DNA of 64,000 nt, taken from Arthrobacter alpinus. GTDB taxonomy: Bacteria > Actinomycetota > Actinomycetes > Actinomycetales > Micrococcaceae. The translations under genes and the position numbers were made by a program. Location of the stretch: contig NZ_FNTV01000001.1 of assembly GCF_900105965.1 (NCBI RefSeq), forward strand, positions 3,844,001 to 3,908,000, read 5' to 3'. The notes beneath the pieces are model-generated. The model ran no database searches and had not been told where the DNA came from. It saw only the letters and a program-made list of their open reading frames with translations. Below, in pieces: positions 26,253-35,765 of the stretch. The number at the start of each line of letters is the position of its first letter. The stretch's first letter is position 1.

Positions 26253-27977
26253 TCAGTACAGTCGGGCCGGGGTGGGCAGGCTGGCCAGTGCAGTGACCAG
26301 CAGTGCCAGGGAGGTTGCCCCTGCATCGGGGGTGCCAACGGACTTCGCGGCGAGCGGTCGTGCGCGTCCCAGCTTGGGGCTCAGTGCGGCGGTTGCGGTC
26401 GCCTGCTCGGTGGCAACGGCGGCAGCACCCTGCCAGGCTGCGGCGAAGTCCCGGCCGCTGGCCACGGAGCCCGCCAGGGACTCGGTGAAGGGCAGCATCG
26501 CATCGACGAGCGTCTTGTCGCCAATGGTGGCGCGGCCAAGCTCCAAGATGGCGTCGGCAAAGGCATGTGCCGCTGCCACGTAGTCACTTGGGCTGTAGCG
26601 GGAGCGGTCATTTTCCAGCGAGGTTCCCGCGGCTTCCAAGGCTGCTCCCCACAGAACACCGGACGTGCCACCGGCCTTTTCTGCCCAGGCCTGCCCTGCG
26701 CGCTGCAGCACCCAGGCAGCGCCTGCGCCGCCTTCGGATGCCGAGGTTGCCGCCTGCAGTGCTGCATCGATGCCCTTGACCATTCCGCGGCCGTGGTCGC
26801 CGTCGCCTGCCACAGCATCAATTTCGCCCAGGCGCTGTTCATGCTGGTGCAGTGTGGCGGCCATGATTTTCAGTCCGGCCACTACAGCCCCGGCAAGTTG
26901 TGCGGATGCTTCGGAGAAGGTGGGGGCCGCAGCGGTTTCCTGCTCGGCCTCGGCGCCGTCCTGGCCGAACGCCTCAAGCGCTGCGACGGGAGCAGCCTGC
27001 TTGCGGTAGGCCGGGGTGTAGGCGTCCGCCTTCCAGAAGGCTTCCAATTCCTCATCGAGCCACATGAGCGTCAACGACGTGCCTCCCATGTCCAGGCTGG
27101 TCACCAGTTCGCCCACTTCGACGTCGACCAGTTCCAGGCCGGCGTTGCGCAGGCGCTTGGCGACCGGGGCCCACAGCAGGAACAGTTCCTCGTACTTGGT
27201 GGTGCCCAGGCCGTTGAGGACCACGCCGACCTTTTTTCCGGCGCCAACCGGGGCAGATTTCAGCAGTTTCTCCACCAGCATCTCCGAAAGTGCCGAGGCA
27301 GTTGGCATCGCCTCGTCGCTGATGCCAGGTTCCCCGTGGATGCCCAGCCCAAGGCCAAGGTGTCCTTCCGGAACTTCAAACAGCGGCTTGTCGGCGCCGG
27401 GCATGGTGCAGCCTGAGAACGCAACACCCAGAGTGCGGGTGGCTTGGTTGGCGGAACGTCCGGCGCGTTCCACTCCGTCCAGGTCGAGGCCGGCGGCAGC
27501 CGCCGCACCCATGACCTTGAAGACGGTGAAGTCGCCGGCAATTCCGCGGCGCTTTTCCTCGTCGTCCGAAGAGGCGATGTCGTCGGTGACAACCACAATG
27601 CGGGTGTCGATGCCTTCCTTGCGGAGGCGCTCGGCGGCAATGCCGAAGTTCATGTTGTCACCGGCGTAGTTGCCGAAGCTGAGCACCACACCGAGTCCCT
27701 GGTTGGCGGCCTTGGCCACCGAGTAGACCTGGGCTGCAGACGGGGAGGTGAAGATGTTTCCCACGACGGCGCCTGTGGCGAAGCCGGTGCCCACGAGCCC
27801 GGCGAATGCCGGATAGTGGCCGGAGCCGCCGCCAATGACCACAGCCACCTGTGGCACCCCGGTGCGAAGCGCCACGGCGCCGCCGGCAACCCCGCGCAGG
27901 CGGTCCGAGTAGATGTCCAGGAAACCCTCGAACTGGTCATCCGAAAAATCTGCTGGTGAATTGAATATCTTAGTCAT
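26253..27977 (-). CDS. derK: DhaK-DhaL fused kinase, likely erythrulose kinase
   Basis: 574 residues. The DhaK domain (1-330) has [10 protein letters not shown] (His54) and GLGIHGEPG with His214, the residue that holds the ketose covalently. The DhaL domain (about 360-574) has the GDGDHGRGM metal/ATP motif. ATP-dependent two-domain enzymes phosphorylate dihydroxyacetone or longer ketoses. The classical GHEP of dihydroxyacetone kinases is GHYP here, which may reflect a larger substrate. Between the permease and the isomerase the expected reaction is D- or L-erythrulose phosphorylation. GGAGC precedes the ATG. Confidence 0.85.
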   Translation of the reverse strand: MTKIFNSPADFSDDQFEGFLDIYSDRLRGVAGGAVALRTGVPQVAVVIGGGSGHYPAFAGLVGTGFATGAVVGNIFTSPSAAQVYSVAKAANQGLGVVLSFGNYAGDNMNFGIAAERLRKEGIDTRIVVVTDDIASSDDEEKRRGIAGDFTVFKVMGAAAAAGLDLDGVERAGRSANQATRTLGVAFSGCTMPGADKPLFEVPEGHLGLGLGIHGEPGISDEAMPTASALSEMLVEKLLKSAPVGAGKKVGVVLNGLGTTKYEELFLLWAPVAKRLRNAGLELVDVEVGELVTSLDMGGTSLTLMWLDEELEAFWKADAYTPAYRKQAAPVAALEAFGQDGAEAEQETAAAPTFSEASAQLAGAVVAGLKIMAATLHQHEQRLGEIDAVAGDGDHGRGMVKGIDAALQAATSASEGGAGAAWVLQRAGQAWAEKAGGTSGVLWGAALEAAGTSLENDRSRYSPSDYVAAAHAFADAILELGRATIGDKTLVDAMLPFTESLAGSVASGRDFAAAWQGAAAVATEQATATAALSPKLGRARPLAAKSVGTPDAGATSLALLVTALASLPTPARLY

Positions 27978-28009
27978 TGCTGCTCCAGAATTTTGTAGCG
28001 AGGGGTTTC

Positions 28010-29314
28010 TTAGTGTTGGTGGCCGCGGGAAGAGTCCTCGGGCACCTTAAGGAATTTGGTCAGGGCGAAGGCCACGCCATACAGGGCGACGAATGCCCAA
28101 ACGACGCCGGTGTTCCCGCCCCAGGGCAGTACCACTGCGACGACGGCGGCGCCCAGGAAGGCGGCGCCTCCGGCTGCGGTGGTGTACATGGCCATGTCCG
28201 CGCCCTGGTGGGTGGGAGTGAGTGCCGGCATGATGGCTCCCATGGGTACGAAGCCGGCCAGCAGGATGCCGAAGATCACGCCGGCAAGGACTGAGAGCCA
28301 GTAGCCCCAGTCGGAGCCAGGTGCCACCATGTGCGGCACGTACCACCAGGCGAGCAGGCCCAGCGCGGAACCTGCGATGCCGAACCAGCGGACAGTGCGC
28401 AACCAGCCCCACTTGTCACCGATGGCGCCAAAGACCGCATTGAAGGCGATATTGGAGGCAAACACAATGACTGTCATCATGAGCCACTGGGTTTGTGACC
28501 ATCCGAGCTCGCCGCCGATGACGGCGGGCAGGATGACGAACATGCCGTATTGGGGTGCCGTGTTGATCAGGCGGACCACAAAGCCCGCCAGGACGCGGGG
28601 CTCCTTGGCCAGGAGCCGGACGCCGCCAGTAAGCACCTGTGCCGTGCTTTCATTCGCCGGGGCTTGGCGCTTGGAGCCTCCCGGTTCCCTTACACCGAAC
28701 CAGACGATGGCGAAGCCGATGGTCACCAGGGCGATCGAGGCCCACAGGGTCTTGGTTTCGCCTGAGGCGCCGCCTCCGAAGCCGGGGATGGCGATCAAGG
28801 CGAAGAGTGATCCAAAGGTGGGCAGTCCGCCCGTGAACATGACATAGAACCAGCCGACGGCGGTGCCCTTGCGTTTGACGGGCACCACCTTGTTGACCCA
28901 CACCAGGAAGGCAAAGGCGAACAAGGGGTAGCCCAGGCCGCGGAAGAAGTAGGTGGCGAAGATTGCCGCTGCTGAGCCTGTGCCAAGGCTCAGCAGGAAG
29001 AGGACCTCAAAGACCACCCAGAGAACGAAGCCCAGGGCCATGACCTTGCGCGGCCCAACCAGGTCCGACAGGGCCCCTGAAAGATAAGAAGCAACCATGA
29101 CGGCCACCCCATACACGGTGATGATGGTGGGAACCAACGCAGCCCGGCTGCCGAGGGCCTCGGCCATGTGCGGGGCGATGAAGTTGGATTCAACGCCGTT
29201 GCCTGCCATGAAGACCAGAACCGCGATGAAACCCCAGCGCAGCACATGCGGGATGCCGATCCGGTCGAGCCAAGTTTCCGGAGCCACTTGGGGCCGGGTG
29301 CTAAGTGCTGTCAT
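28010..29314 (-). CDS. MFS polyol permease (RbtT/DalT/CsbX family)
   Basis: 434 residues and twelve helices. The segments LRWGFIAVLVFMAGNGVESNFIAPHM, FFRGLGYPLFAFAFLVWVN and FYVMFTGGLPTFGS match the ribitol/D-arabinitol permease family. It should import a polyol by proton symport. It lies between the alcohol dehydrogenase and the kinase in the operon, so the likely substrate is erythritol or threitol. In the mycobacterial counterpart uptake uses an ABC transporter, so this cluster has swapped transporter type. Confidence 0.87.
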   Translation of the reverse strand: MTALSTRPQVAPETWLDRIGIPHVLRWGFIAVLVFMAGNGVESNFIAPHMAEALGSRAALVPTIITVYGVAVMVASYLSGALSDLVGPRKVMALGFVLWVVFEVLFLLSLGTGSAAAIFATYFFRGLGYPLFAFAFLVWVNKVVPVKRKGTAVGWFYVMFTGGLPTFGSLFALIAIPGFGGGASGETKTLWASIALVTIGFAIVWFGVREPGGSKRQAPANESTAQVLTGGVRLLAKEPRVLAGFVVRLINTAPQYGMFVILPAVIGGELGWSQTQWLMMTVIVFASNIAFNAVFGAIGDKWGWLRTVRWFGIAGSALGLLAWWYVPHMVAPGSDWGYWLSVLAGVIFGILLAGFVPMGAIMPALTPTHQGADMAMYTTAAGGAAFLGAAVVAVVLPWGGNTGVVWAFVALYGVAFALTKFLKVPEDSSRGHQH

Positions 29315-29381
29315 GAGAAAACGCCTTTGTTTTAGGGGATTGACGGACGTGGGAGGTGAAGCCTGAAGGTTGCTTCGCGGG

Positions 29382-30497
29382 TCAGGGGAGGATGGAGACC
29401 TTCACGGACGCGCCGGCGGTGTCGCCGACGAGGTCAAGTGCGTCCTGGAACCTGTCCAGGGGGAACTGGTCGGTGCAGATTTCGTCCAGTGGCAGGATGC
29501 CTGATTCGATCATCTTGATGGCAGCGGGCCAGCAGTGCGGGCCGAGGTGCGCGCCGCGGACATCGAGTTCCTTGTCGTCGCTGATGATCGACCAGTCGAC
29601 TGTGACATCCGAGCCAAAGACCGAGTACTCAACGTAGGTGCCGAGCTTGGCCAGCAGGTTCAGGCCCTGGCCAACAGCCGAAGGGTGGCCGGTGCCTTCG
29701 ATGTAGACGTCGGCTCCGTAGCCGCCTGTCAGGTCCTTGATGATCTGGACGGCATCTTCACGGCCAACGTTGATGACCATGTCGGCCCCGCACTTGGTGG
29801 CGAGGGCGAGCTTGTTGTCCGACATGTCCAAGGCAATGACCTTCATGGGGTTCTTGGCCTTGGCTCCGGCAACCATGCCCAGGCCGATCGGGCCGCAGCC
29901 TGCGATGACGACGACGTCGTTGAACTTGATCTCTGCGCGCTCAACTGCGTGCAGTGAGCAGGAGAGAGGTTCGGCGAATGCGGCGTGTGCCGGGGCGAGA
30001 TCCTTGGAAACCTTGTGGGTGAGGGCCTTGAGGGGCACCAGCACGTATTCGGCCATGGCGCCGTTGTAGTTGCGGAAACCGAACATGTCGTGGGGGCCGC
30101 ACATCCAGTACTGGCCGCGGACACAGTAGCGGCACTCGCCACAGGGCACGATCTGTTCGCAGGCGATCCGGTCGCCCATGTCCAGGCCGTGGTGGGACAG
30201 CCCTTTTGCGTCGCCGAGAACAACTGTCCCAATGAACTCGTGACCCGGGGTGACGCCGGCCTGCGCCCATGCGGGGCGGTTCTCGTCTCCCCAGAACTTC
30301 GGTGCACCGTGGTAGCACTTGAGATCGCTGGCACAGACGCCGACAGCCTCGACCTTGATCAGCAATTCACCCGGTCCGGGGACGGGAATCGGAAGGGTTT
30401 CCAACACGTAGTTTTCGGGTCCGTGGACGATGACGGCCTGCATGGTTGCAGGTACGGCAGTGGATGTGGCAACAGTTTCAGCAGCGGTGGTGGTCAT
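29382..30497 (-). CDS. eltD: Zinc alcohol dehydrogenase, likely erythritol/L-threitol dehydrogenase
   Basis: 371 residues from ATG 30497, which follows GGAGG; the longer upstream frame crosses the operator region. It is a medium-chain dehydrogenase with catalytic zinc ligands in GVCASDLKCYHG (Cys) and GHEFIG (His), structural-zinc cysteines in CGECRYCVRGQYWMC, and a GCGPIGLG Rossmann motif. The insertion KCYHGAPKFWGDENRP resembles enzymes named erythritol/L-threitol dehydrogenase (EltD), which produce L-erythrulose. It is the first gene of the leftward operon, divergent from the SorC-type regulator. Confidence 0.85.
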   Translation of the reverse strand: MTTTAAETVATSTAVPATMQAVIVHGPENYVLETLPIPVPGPGELLIKVEAVGVCASDLKCYHGAPKFWGDENRPAWAQAGVTPGHEFIGTVVLGDAKGLSHHGLDMGDRIACEQIVPCGECRYCVRGQYWMCGPHDMFGFRNYNGAMAEYVLVPLKALTHKVSKDLAPAHAAFAEPLSCSLHAVERAEIKFNDVVVIAGCGPIGLGMVAGAKAKNPMKVIALDMSDNKLALATKCGADMVINVGREDAVQIIKDLTGGYGADVYIEGTGHPSAVGQGLNLLAKLGTYVEYSVFGSDVTVDWSIISDDKELDVRGAHLGPHCWPAAIKMIESGILPLDEICTDQFPLDRFQDALDLVGDTAGASVKVSILP

Positions 30498-30552
30498 TGT
30501 TTCCTCCATGAAAAATGTGATGTAGCTCAATGGTTCAAGTGTGGAGTCACCC

Positions 30553-30607
30553 TGAACAAATGTCAAGAACATAATTTCTGAACATGGAATCTGAGAAATT
30601 TTGTTCA
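30553..30607. promoter_or_regulatory. Candidate operator of the polyol regulator
   Basis: In the 190-nt divergent spacer, TGAACAAA (30553-30560) and its inverted partner TTTGTTCA (30600-30607) flank another TGAACA (30579-30584) and an AGAACA at 30566. Repeated TGAACA half-sites of both orientations near the eltD start suit binding by the adjacent SorC/DeoR-type regulator. Inference only. Confidence 0.5.
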
Positions 30608-30687
30608 CAGCAGCCCTGTTTCGGGCTACCATGAAGACAGCCCAGCCCGCGCGCAGGCCGTGAAATGAACCAGGGGAGAATGAGCAA

Positions 30688-31665
30688 TTGCCGACTGAAA
30701 CGGCCGCCGCCGAAGGCGGAAACTTGAGCAGGTTTCCGGTGGAAACGCTGTATCAAGCCGCGCGCATGTACTACCTGGAAGATGTGAATCAGGCCCAAAT
30801 TGCTGAAAATATGAAGGTTTCACGCCCCACTGTCAGCAGGTTGCTGACGGAAGCGCGGCGTATTGGGATGGTCAAAATTGAGGTTGTACACCCATCAATG
30901 GCTGTGACGGACTCGCTCGCCGCAGAGCTGGCTGAAGCCCTGGGGTTGGAAAAGGTGTACCTCGCCGATGCCGACCAGTCCGGCCGGTTGGGAGCAGGCC
31001 TTGCACCCGCGGTGGGTGAAGCTATCCGGGACATGGGGCTGGCGCCTGGGGACATCTTGTTGGCCTCGTCCGGCCGAACTATTTACGAGCTGGCAGGGGC
31101 GCCGCTGCCCAAATTGCCCGGAGTGATAGTCGTCCCCACCGTTGGCGGCCAGACGGAGCCCGAGCCCTGGTACCAGACCAATGAGATTGCACGCTCGATT
31201 GCAGAGCAGACAGGTGCCCGCCCGGCCTTCCTGTGGACCCAAGCATTGCCCGCTCCGGAAATGTTTGCGCTGCTCCAGCACGACCCCGACTTTCAGCGGA
31301 TTCAGCGGCTGTGGGAGTCGGCGAAAGGGGCCTTGTTGGGCATCGGTGCCCCGCCGACCACGCGAAGCTCGATCTCCCGCTTTATCCCCAAAGATGACGA
31401 CTCGCTGTCCCGGGCGGCCGGGGACATATCCCTGAATTTCTTTGACGCTGACGGGGCGGAAATACATTTTCCAGGCAGCGGGAACATGATCACCACGCCC
31501 CCGGCCCTGTTGCGTTCAATTCCCTGTGCCGTTGGCGTCGCGGTGGGTGCGGAAAAGGTTCGAAGCATCATTGGCGGGGCCAACACCAAATACTTCCGCC
31601 GTCTGGTCACGGACGTCCAGACGGCCAAGGCAATTCTCGACGTGGTGCACTCGGCGACGGCCTAG
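30688..31665 (+). CDS. Sugar-binding transcriptional regulator (SorC/DeoR type) of the polyol cluster
   Basis: 325 residues. The N-terminal HTH (residues 20-65, YYLEDVNQAQIAENMKVSRPTVSRLLTEARRIG) is that of SorC-family proteins, followed by a sugar-phosphate-binding domain with the GDILLASSGRTIYEL and VVPTVGGQ segments and an end-piece GGANTKYFRRLVTD. The start is TTG at 30688, with CAGGGGAG upstream. It diverges from the polyol operon and converges with the FGGY kinase. SorC proteins usually respond to a phosphorylated pathway intermediate, so an erythrulose or erythrose phosphate is a plausible inducer. Confidence 0.88.
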   Translation: MPTETAAAEGGNLSRFPVETLYQAARMYYLEDVNQAQIAENMKVSRPTVSRLLTEARRIGMVKIEVVHPSMAVTDSLAAELAEALGLEKVYLADADQSGRLGAGLAPAVGEAIRDMGLAPGDILLASSGRTIYELAGAPLPKLPGVIVVPTVGGQTEPEPWYQTNEIARSIAEQTGARPAFLWTQALPAPEMFALLQHDPDFQRIQRLWESAKGALLGIGAPPTTRSSISRFIPKDDDSLSRAAGDISLNFFDADGAEIHFPGSGNMITTPPALLRSIPCAVGVAVGAEKVRSIIGGANTKYFRRLVTDVQTAKAILDVVHSATA

Positions 31666-31691
31666 GGCCCGGCCCGGAATCAGGCAGTGTT

Positions 31692-33200
31692 TCAGGCGCC
31701 GCCCCGCTGGATCTTGGCCAAGGCGTGCATGTGCCCGGCGGTGGCCGGATACAGCTGGCAGTACTTCTCATACAGGAAGTCGTACTGTTGCGCCGACGCC
31801 GGATCCGGCTCAACCACGCGCGCCATGCGCGTCCAGTCGGTCTCCGGCGGGACTGCCCCGGTTGCAATCGCGGCCATGAGAGCATCCCCGTAACTGGCGC
31901 CAATTGTTTGTTCGGGGATGATTTGGGTGCGCCCCAGAATATCGCTGACCAGTTGTGTCCAGAGCGTCCCTTGGGTGCCGCCGCCCACTGCCAGGATTCG
32001 CTGGATGGGCTGACCGGAACTTTCAAAAAGCTCCAAGCTCTGGCGCAGGCCGAAACAGATGCCTTCCAGAGCCGCCCGGACCAGATGCCCACGGCCGTGT
32101 CGTAGGGTCAGCCCGATGATCGTGCCCCGGGCGTCGGGGTCTAGGATCGGCGAGCGTTCGCCCGCGAAATACGGCAACACCAGCAGGCCGTCTGCGCCGG
32201 GGCCGGCATCCAGTGCCTCCGCCATGAGCGTTTCCATGGGGGCATCGCCGAACAAGTGTGCCAGCCAGGTGATGAGGATTCCGGAGGTCGACATTCCTCC
32301 TGCGAGGGTCAGCGTTCCCTGCTCCACCCCCGCGGTGGTCCACAGCTGTCGGTGCGCGTGAAAATCGGCCAGCACTTGAACGAAAAACATGGTGGAGCCG
32401 TACATCAGCATGAGGTCGCCGGGTATGCGGACCCCGGCGCTGAATCCTTCCGCCCAGGCGTCGACAGTGCCGGCGCAGACCGGCGTCCCCGCCGGGATTC
32501 CCGTCAACGCGGAGGCGGAATCGGTGACGGTGCCAACGATGTCGGTTGACCATGCCAGCGCAGGCATGGGGATGTGCCCGGCGATGGCGTCCGCCCGCTC
32601 CGGAATCCAGTCCTGCCGGTGGACGGCATACAGCGGGTCGCACTGGCTTGCCGTGTGGTGATCCAGGATGTATTCGCCGGTGAGCTTGGCGGTGAGGTAG
32701 GAACTGCAGCTGAACCAGTGGCGGGCCGCGGCGAAAACTTCCGGTTCCTGGTCTGCAAGCCAGCGGAGCTTGGGTCCCACCGCCTGGGACGACAGGACCT
32801 TGCCGCCGGTGGAGTAGATGGCATCCTCGCCAAATTCCCGGTTCAGGTCTTCGATCTGCTGTTCCGCCCGGGTGTCAATGCCATAGAGGATCGCGGGGCG
32901 AAGTGGCGTGTAGTCGGCATCGGTGACGACCAGGCAGGGCCCCATCCCGCTGATGGAGACTCCGGCAACTCTGGTTGGATCGTTCCTGGCGAACAGTTCG
33001 CCGCACAGGCCGATGACCTCGGCCCACCACGTATTTTCCGCATCAAACTCCGCCCAGCCCGGACGGGGGAGGGATACCTGGTGTGTGATGGTGGCTGTGT
33101 CTAGAATTGCGCCGTCCGAGTTCGTCAGGACGGCTTTGCTGCTTCCGGTGCCTAGGTCAATACCGAGGAACATGTGGATCCGCCTCTGTGATCGGGTCAT
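31692..33200 (-). CDS. FGGY-family carbohydrate kinase
   Basis: 502 residues from ATG 33200, which has GGAAGGGA upstream; ATG 33173 (MFLGIDLGTGSSK) is a possible alternative. The N-terminal phosphate-binding DLGTGSSKAV, the FGGY-type AGTVDAWAEGFSAGV loop with catalytic Asp, and C-terminal GGGTQGTLWTQLVSDILG are all visible. Family members phosphorylate xylulose, ribulose, glycerol, erythritol and others. It is convergent with the regulator and has its own promoter. Location suggests a tetritol or pentitol/ketose substrate beside the DhaK-type kinase; Brucella erythritol kinase EryA is also FGGY. Confidence 0.85.
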   Translation of the reverse strand: MTRSQRRIHMFLGIDLGTGSSKAVLTNSDGAILDTATITHQVSLPRPGWAEFDAENTWWAEVIGLCGELFARNDPTRVAGVSISGMGPCLVVTDADYTPLRPAILYGIDTRAEQQIEDLNREFGEDAIYSTGGKVLSSQAVGPKLRWLADQEPEVFAAARHWFSCSSYLTAKLTGEYILDHHTASQCDPLYAVHRQDWIPERADAIAGHIPMPALAWSTDIVGTVTDSASALTGIPAGTPVCAGTVDAWAEGFSAGVRIPGDLMLMYGSTMFFVQVLADFHAHRQLWTTAGVEQGTLTLAGGMSTSGILITWLAHLFGDAPMETLMAEALDAGPGADGLLVLPYFAGERSPILDPDARGTIIGLTLRHGRGHLVRAALEGICFGLRQSLELFESSGQPIQRILAVGGGTQGTLWTQLVSDILGRTQIIPEQTIGASYGDALMAAIATGAVPPETDWTRMARVVEPDPASAQQYDFLYEKYCQLYPATAGHMHALAKIQRGGA

Positions 33201-33289
33201 TGGTGCGTCCCTTCCAGGCTGCCGCTGCCAATGGTGAATGTCTCCATTATGTGGTGAATCTGCGACTGGCGCCGGGAGGGCGTGCGTTC

Positions 33290-34243
33290 TCAGTGTCCGC
33301 GGTGGTCCTGGATGCTCATCCTCGGCCCGAACGACGGCTTGCGGAAACCGCTCAGGTACAGCATCCGCACCACCCGCTGCCTGTGCCCGCGCCACGGTTC
33401 GAGAAGTTCCAACATGCCCGCGTCATCCACGGGCTTGCCTGCCAAGGCCCAGCCAACGTAAGCGGCCAGATGAAAATCGCCCACCGCCACTTGGTCAGGA
33501 TCGCCGTGAGTTCGTTGGGTGACCTCAGCGGCCGTCCATGCGCCGATGCCCGGGATGCTTTGCAACTTTGTGCCAGCTTCTGCTGCCGGCAACTTCGCCA
33601 AACGATCCAGGGCCGACGCCGAACGCAGCATCCGCATGATGGTTGCCGAACGCTGGGGTCCAACACCTGCCTTGTGCCACTCCCAGGAGGGAATAGCCGC
33701 CCACTGTTGCGCCGTGGGGGCAACCAATAAATCCGCCGGAATCTGCGCGTGTTCGCGCGCTCCGGGCGCTTGCGTGCCAAATTTTCGCAACAACGTCGCG
33801 TACCCGCGGTGGGCCTCGACGGTGGTGACCTTTTGCTCGAGGATGGCCGGCACCAGCGAATCAACCACCCGCCCTGTGGCGGGCAGGCGCAGCGCCGGGT
33901 ACCGGCGTCGTGCTTCCTTGATGCGAGGGGGCAGGGACTGGATGAAATCTGGTGCGTCAAAAGTGGACCAGTCATCCTGCGCGCCAAGCAGTGCAGGAAC
34001 GGTGGAGAGTGCGTGTTCGGCGCCGGGACCCCAGGTGCGGGCGTGCAACTCGGTGCCGTGTTGGTTGATGCCCAGAGTCGCGGGGCCATCCGGGGTGTTG
34101 AAGGCGAGCCAGGCGGCGTCAGGGGTCATCCGGATCGTAGGGTCGCCGGGGCCGCGCCCGATGATGCCCAGCGTCTGGTGCAAATTGAACGGACGGCCGG
34201 CATCCCAGACCACGGCGGGCCCTGAAAACATGGTGGCGGTCAT
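33290..34243 (-). CDS. DNA-3-methyladenine glycosylase 2 family protein
   Basis: 317 residues. The HhH-GPD base-excision motif is SIPGIGAWTAAEV followed by VGDFHL with the catalytic Asp; the RVVDSLVPAILEQKVTTVEAHRGY segment precedes it as in AlkA relatives. It excises alkylated purines. There is no Ada-type methyltransferase domain and no iron-sulfur cysteine loop. Transcribed alone, 46 nt downstream of the divergently oriented end of the permease gene on the same strand. Confidence 0.88.
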   Translation of the reverse strand: MTATMFSGPAVVWDAGRPFNLHQTLGIIGRGPGDPTIRMTPDAAWLAFNTPDGPATLGINQHGTELHARTWGPGAEHALSTVPALLGAQDDWSTFDAPDFIQSLPPRIKEARRRYPALRLPATGRVVDSLVPAILEQKVTTVEAHRGYATLLRKFGTQAPGAREHAQIPADLLVAPTAQQWAAIPSWEWHKAGVGPQRSATIMRMLRSASALDRLAKLPAAEAGTKLQSIPGIGAWTAAEVTQRTHGDPDQVAVGDFHLAAYVGWALAGKPVDDAGMLELLEPWRGHRQRVVRMLYLSGFRKPSFGPRMSIQDHRGH

Positions 34244-34284
34244 GAGTTCATCCTCGCACGGGTGGACGCTGGAAGGCAGTCAAA

Positions 34285-35484
34285 CTAGCTGGGCATCCCG
34301 GCGCTCAACCACAATGCCAACACCGCAGCCGGGATTAAGACAACAACAAGACACAACCCGGCCAGGACAAAACGGCTCCACGAGATGGTGATTCCCATGG
34401 ATTTGAGCCGCGCATGCCACAACAGGGTTGCCAACGATGCCCAAGGACTGATGAGTGGGCCAAGGTTGACGCCAATTAGAAGCGCGGCCAGCCTTACAGA
34501 GGAGTCTGCCTGGGTTTCGAGAGCCAAGTAGGCCGGCAGATTGTTGATCGTGTTGGCACTGACGGCGCCGGCGGTGGCGAGTTGAAGCAGACTGGGAAGG
34601 CTGTCCCCAGATCCGGCGACCCTAGCCAGCGCAGTGCCCAGGCCATGGTCATGCAACGTTGCAACCACAAGAAACAAACCCAGGGTGAGCAGCAACGGTT
34701 GGACCGGCACCATGGCCCATTTCACGGCGGACCGCCTTCGAATCAGAAAAACCAGCAACAAAAACGCGGCAGCGATGCTGGCGGGGATGGCAACGGGGAT
34801 TCCTGTAACGAGGGCGGGCAACAGGAGTGCAAGTGTGACAGCACTGATCCACAGGAGCGCTCTATCCCTCACCTGGTGAGCTGGCGGGGATTGGTAGCGG
34901 CCGCGCAGATCCTTGCGGAAGATCAAGGCCAGAAATGCCAGTGGCACCACGACGCCCACTAGGGCAGGTGCCCACAGCAGGCCGAAGAATCCCAGCGGAG
35001 TGGTATCCAACTGATGTTGAGCCAGGAGATTGGTCAAATTGGATACCGGCAAAAACATCGATGCCGTATTGGCCAGCCATGCCGTGGTCAAGGCGAACGC
35101 CAAAGGGGGAATTCGCGCATGGCGTGCCAATTGCACAACCAACGGGGTGACGAGCACCGCCGTGGTGTCCAGGGAGAGGAAAACGGTGCTCAGGGTTGCC
35201 AAGGCAACAACCAGCAGCCACAAGATCATGATCCGGCCCGTGCTCACGGGACCCGGTACGCGCGGCGTGCCCCATCGGGCCAAGCGCGAGGTTAGGAAAT
35301 TGAACAAGCCGGCATTGTCGGCAAGCTCGGTCACGACCGTCATGGCAAGGACAAACAAGAGTATAGGAAGTGTGCGGCCCGCCAGCGCTAGAGCTGATTC
35401 GCGGCTGAGCAGGCCAGTACCCCACAGAATCAGCCCGACGGCGAAGATCCCGGCAGGCAAACCCGATGCCAAATATTTCTTCAT
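34285..35484 (-). CDS. Ion-transporter-superfamily permease (SLC13/ArsB-like)
   Basis: 399 residues from ATG 35484, about eleven helices. TELADNAGLFNFLTSRLARWG, FLSLDTTAVLVTPLVVQLA and LANTASMFLPVSNLTNLL are the conserved repeats of the IT superfamily that includes ArsB arsenite pumps, NhaD and SLC13 anion carriers. No arsenic genes are adjacent, so arsenite is not favoured. The ribosome site is poor (AGGA about 14 nt upstream), and a start at 35535 is possible. It diverges from the riboswitch-controlled transporter operon, which could hint at an anion such as sulfate, but this is weak. Confidence 0.78.
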   Translation of the reverse strand: MKKYLASGLPAGIFAVGLILWGTGLLSRESALALAGRTLPILLFVLAMTVVTELADNAGLFNFLTSRLARWGTPRVPGPVSTGRIMILWLLVVALATLSTVFLSLDTTAVLVTPLVVQLARHARIPPLAFALTTAWLANTASMFLPVSNLTNLLAQHQLDTTPLGFFGLLWAPALVGVVVPLAFLALIFRKDLRGRYQSPPAHQVRDRALLWISAVTLALLLPALVTGIPVAIPASIAAAFLLLVFLIRRRSAVKWAMVPVQPLLLTLGLFLVVATLHDHGLGTALARVAGSGDSLPSLLQLATAGAVSANTINNLPAYLALETQADSSVRLAALLIGVNLGPLISPWASLATLLWHARLKSMGITISWSRFVLAGLCLVVVLIPAAVLALWLSAGMPS

Positions 35485-35658
35485 GCGGGTGCCGGTTCCT
35501 GCCGGGCTGCTGCGGTCATGGTTCCATGTTCGCACGACGAATTGAATACTCGCCGTCTCCCGTCACGCGCCACGCGAGCGGAGGATTGTTACGGCTCACT
35601 AACTGCCCTAGTGCCCCAAATTTTCGCCCATCCGCAGGAACCCCTAGGCTGGTGCTGA

Positions 35659-35765
35659 CCATCCCGAGCGGCCGAGAGATCTGGCTCAATGACGCCGCAG
35701 CAACCCTGGTCGACGCCACCACAAAGGCGCCGATGCTGGCAGGGTGCTACCGCCAGAACCGATGG
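35659..35765 (+). promoter_or_regulatory. SAM riboswitch (S-box core, SAM-I/IV-like)
   Basis: The S-box core is visible: GAGCGGCCGAGAGAT, GGCTCAATGACGCC and GCAGCAACCC in order, with a closing P1 of CCATC (35659-35663) and GATGG (35761-35765) and an ACCCTG/CAGGGT stem inside. The 3' side of P1 runs directly into the Shine-Dalgarno GGAG (35764-35767) of the ABC ATPase gene at 35774. Binding of S-adenosylmethionine should stabilise P1 and hide the ribosome site, so control is probably translational. No intrinsic terminator is present, which agrees. Confidence 0.85.

Noticed and set aside
34285-35484. Arsenite efflux pump ArsB
   Set aside because: Shares the superfamily, but there is no arsR, arsC or arsA nearby and the resemblance is to the wider SLC13/IT group.
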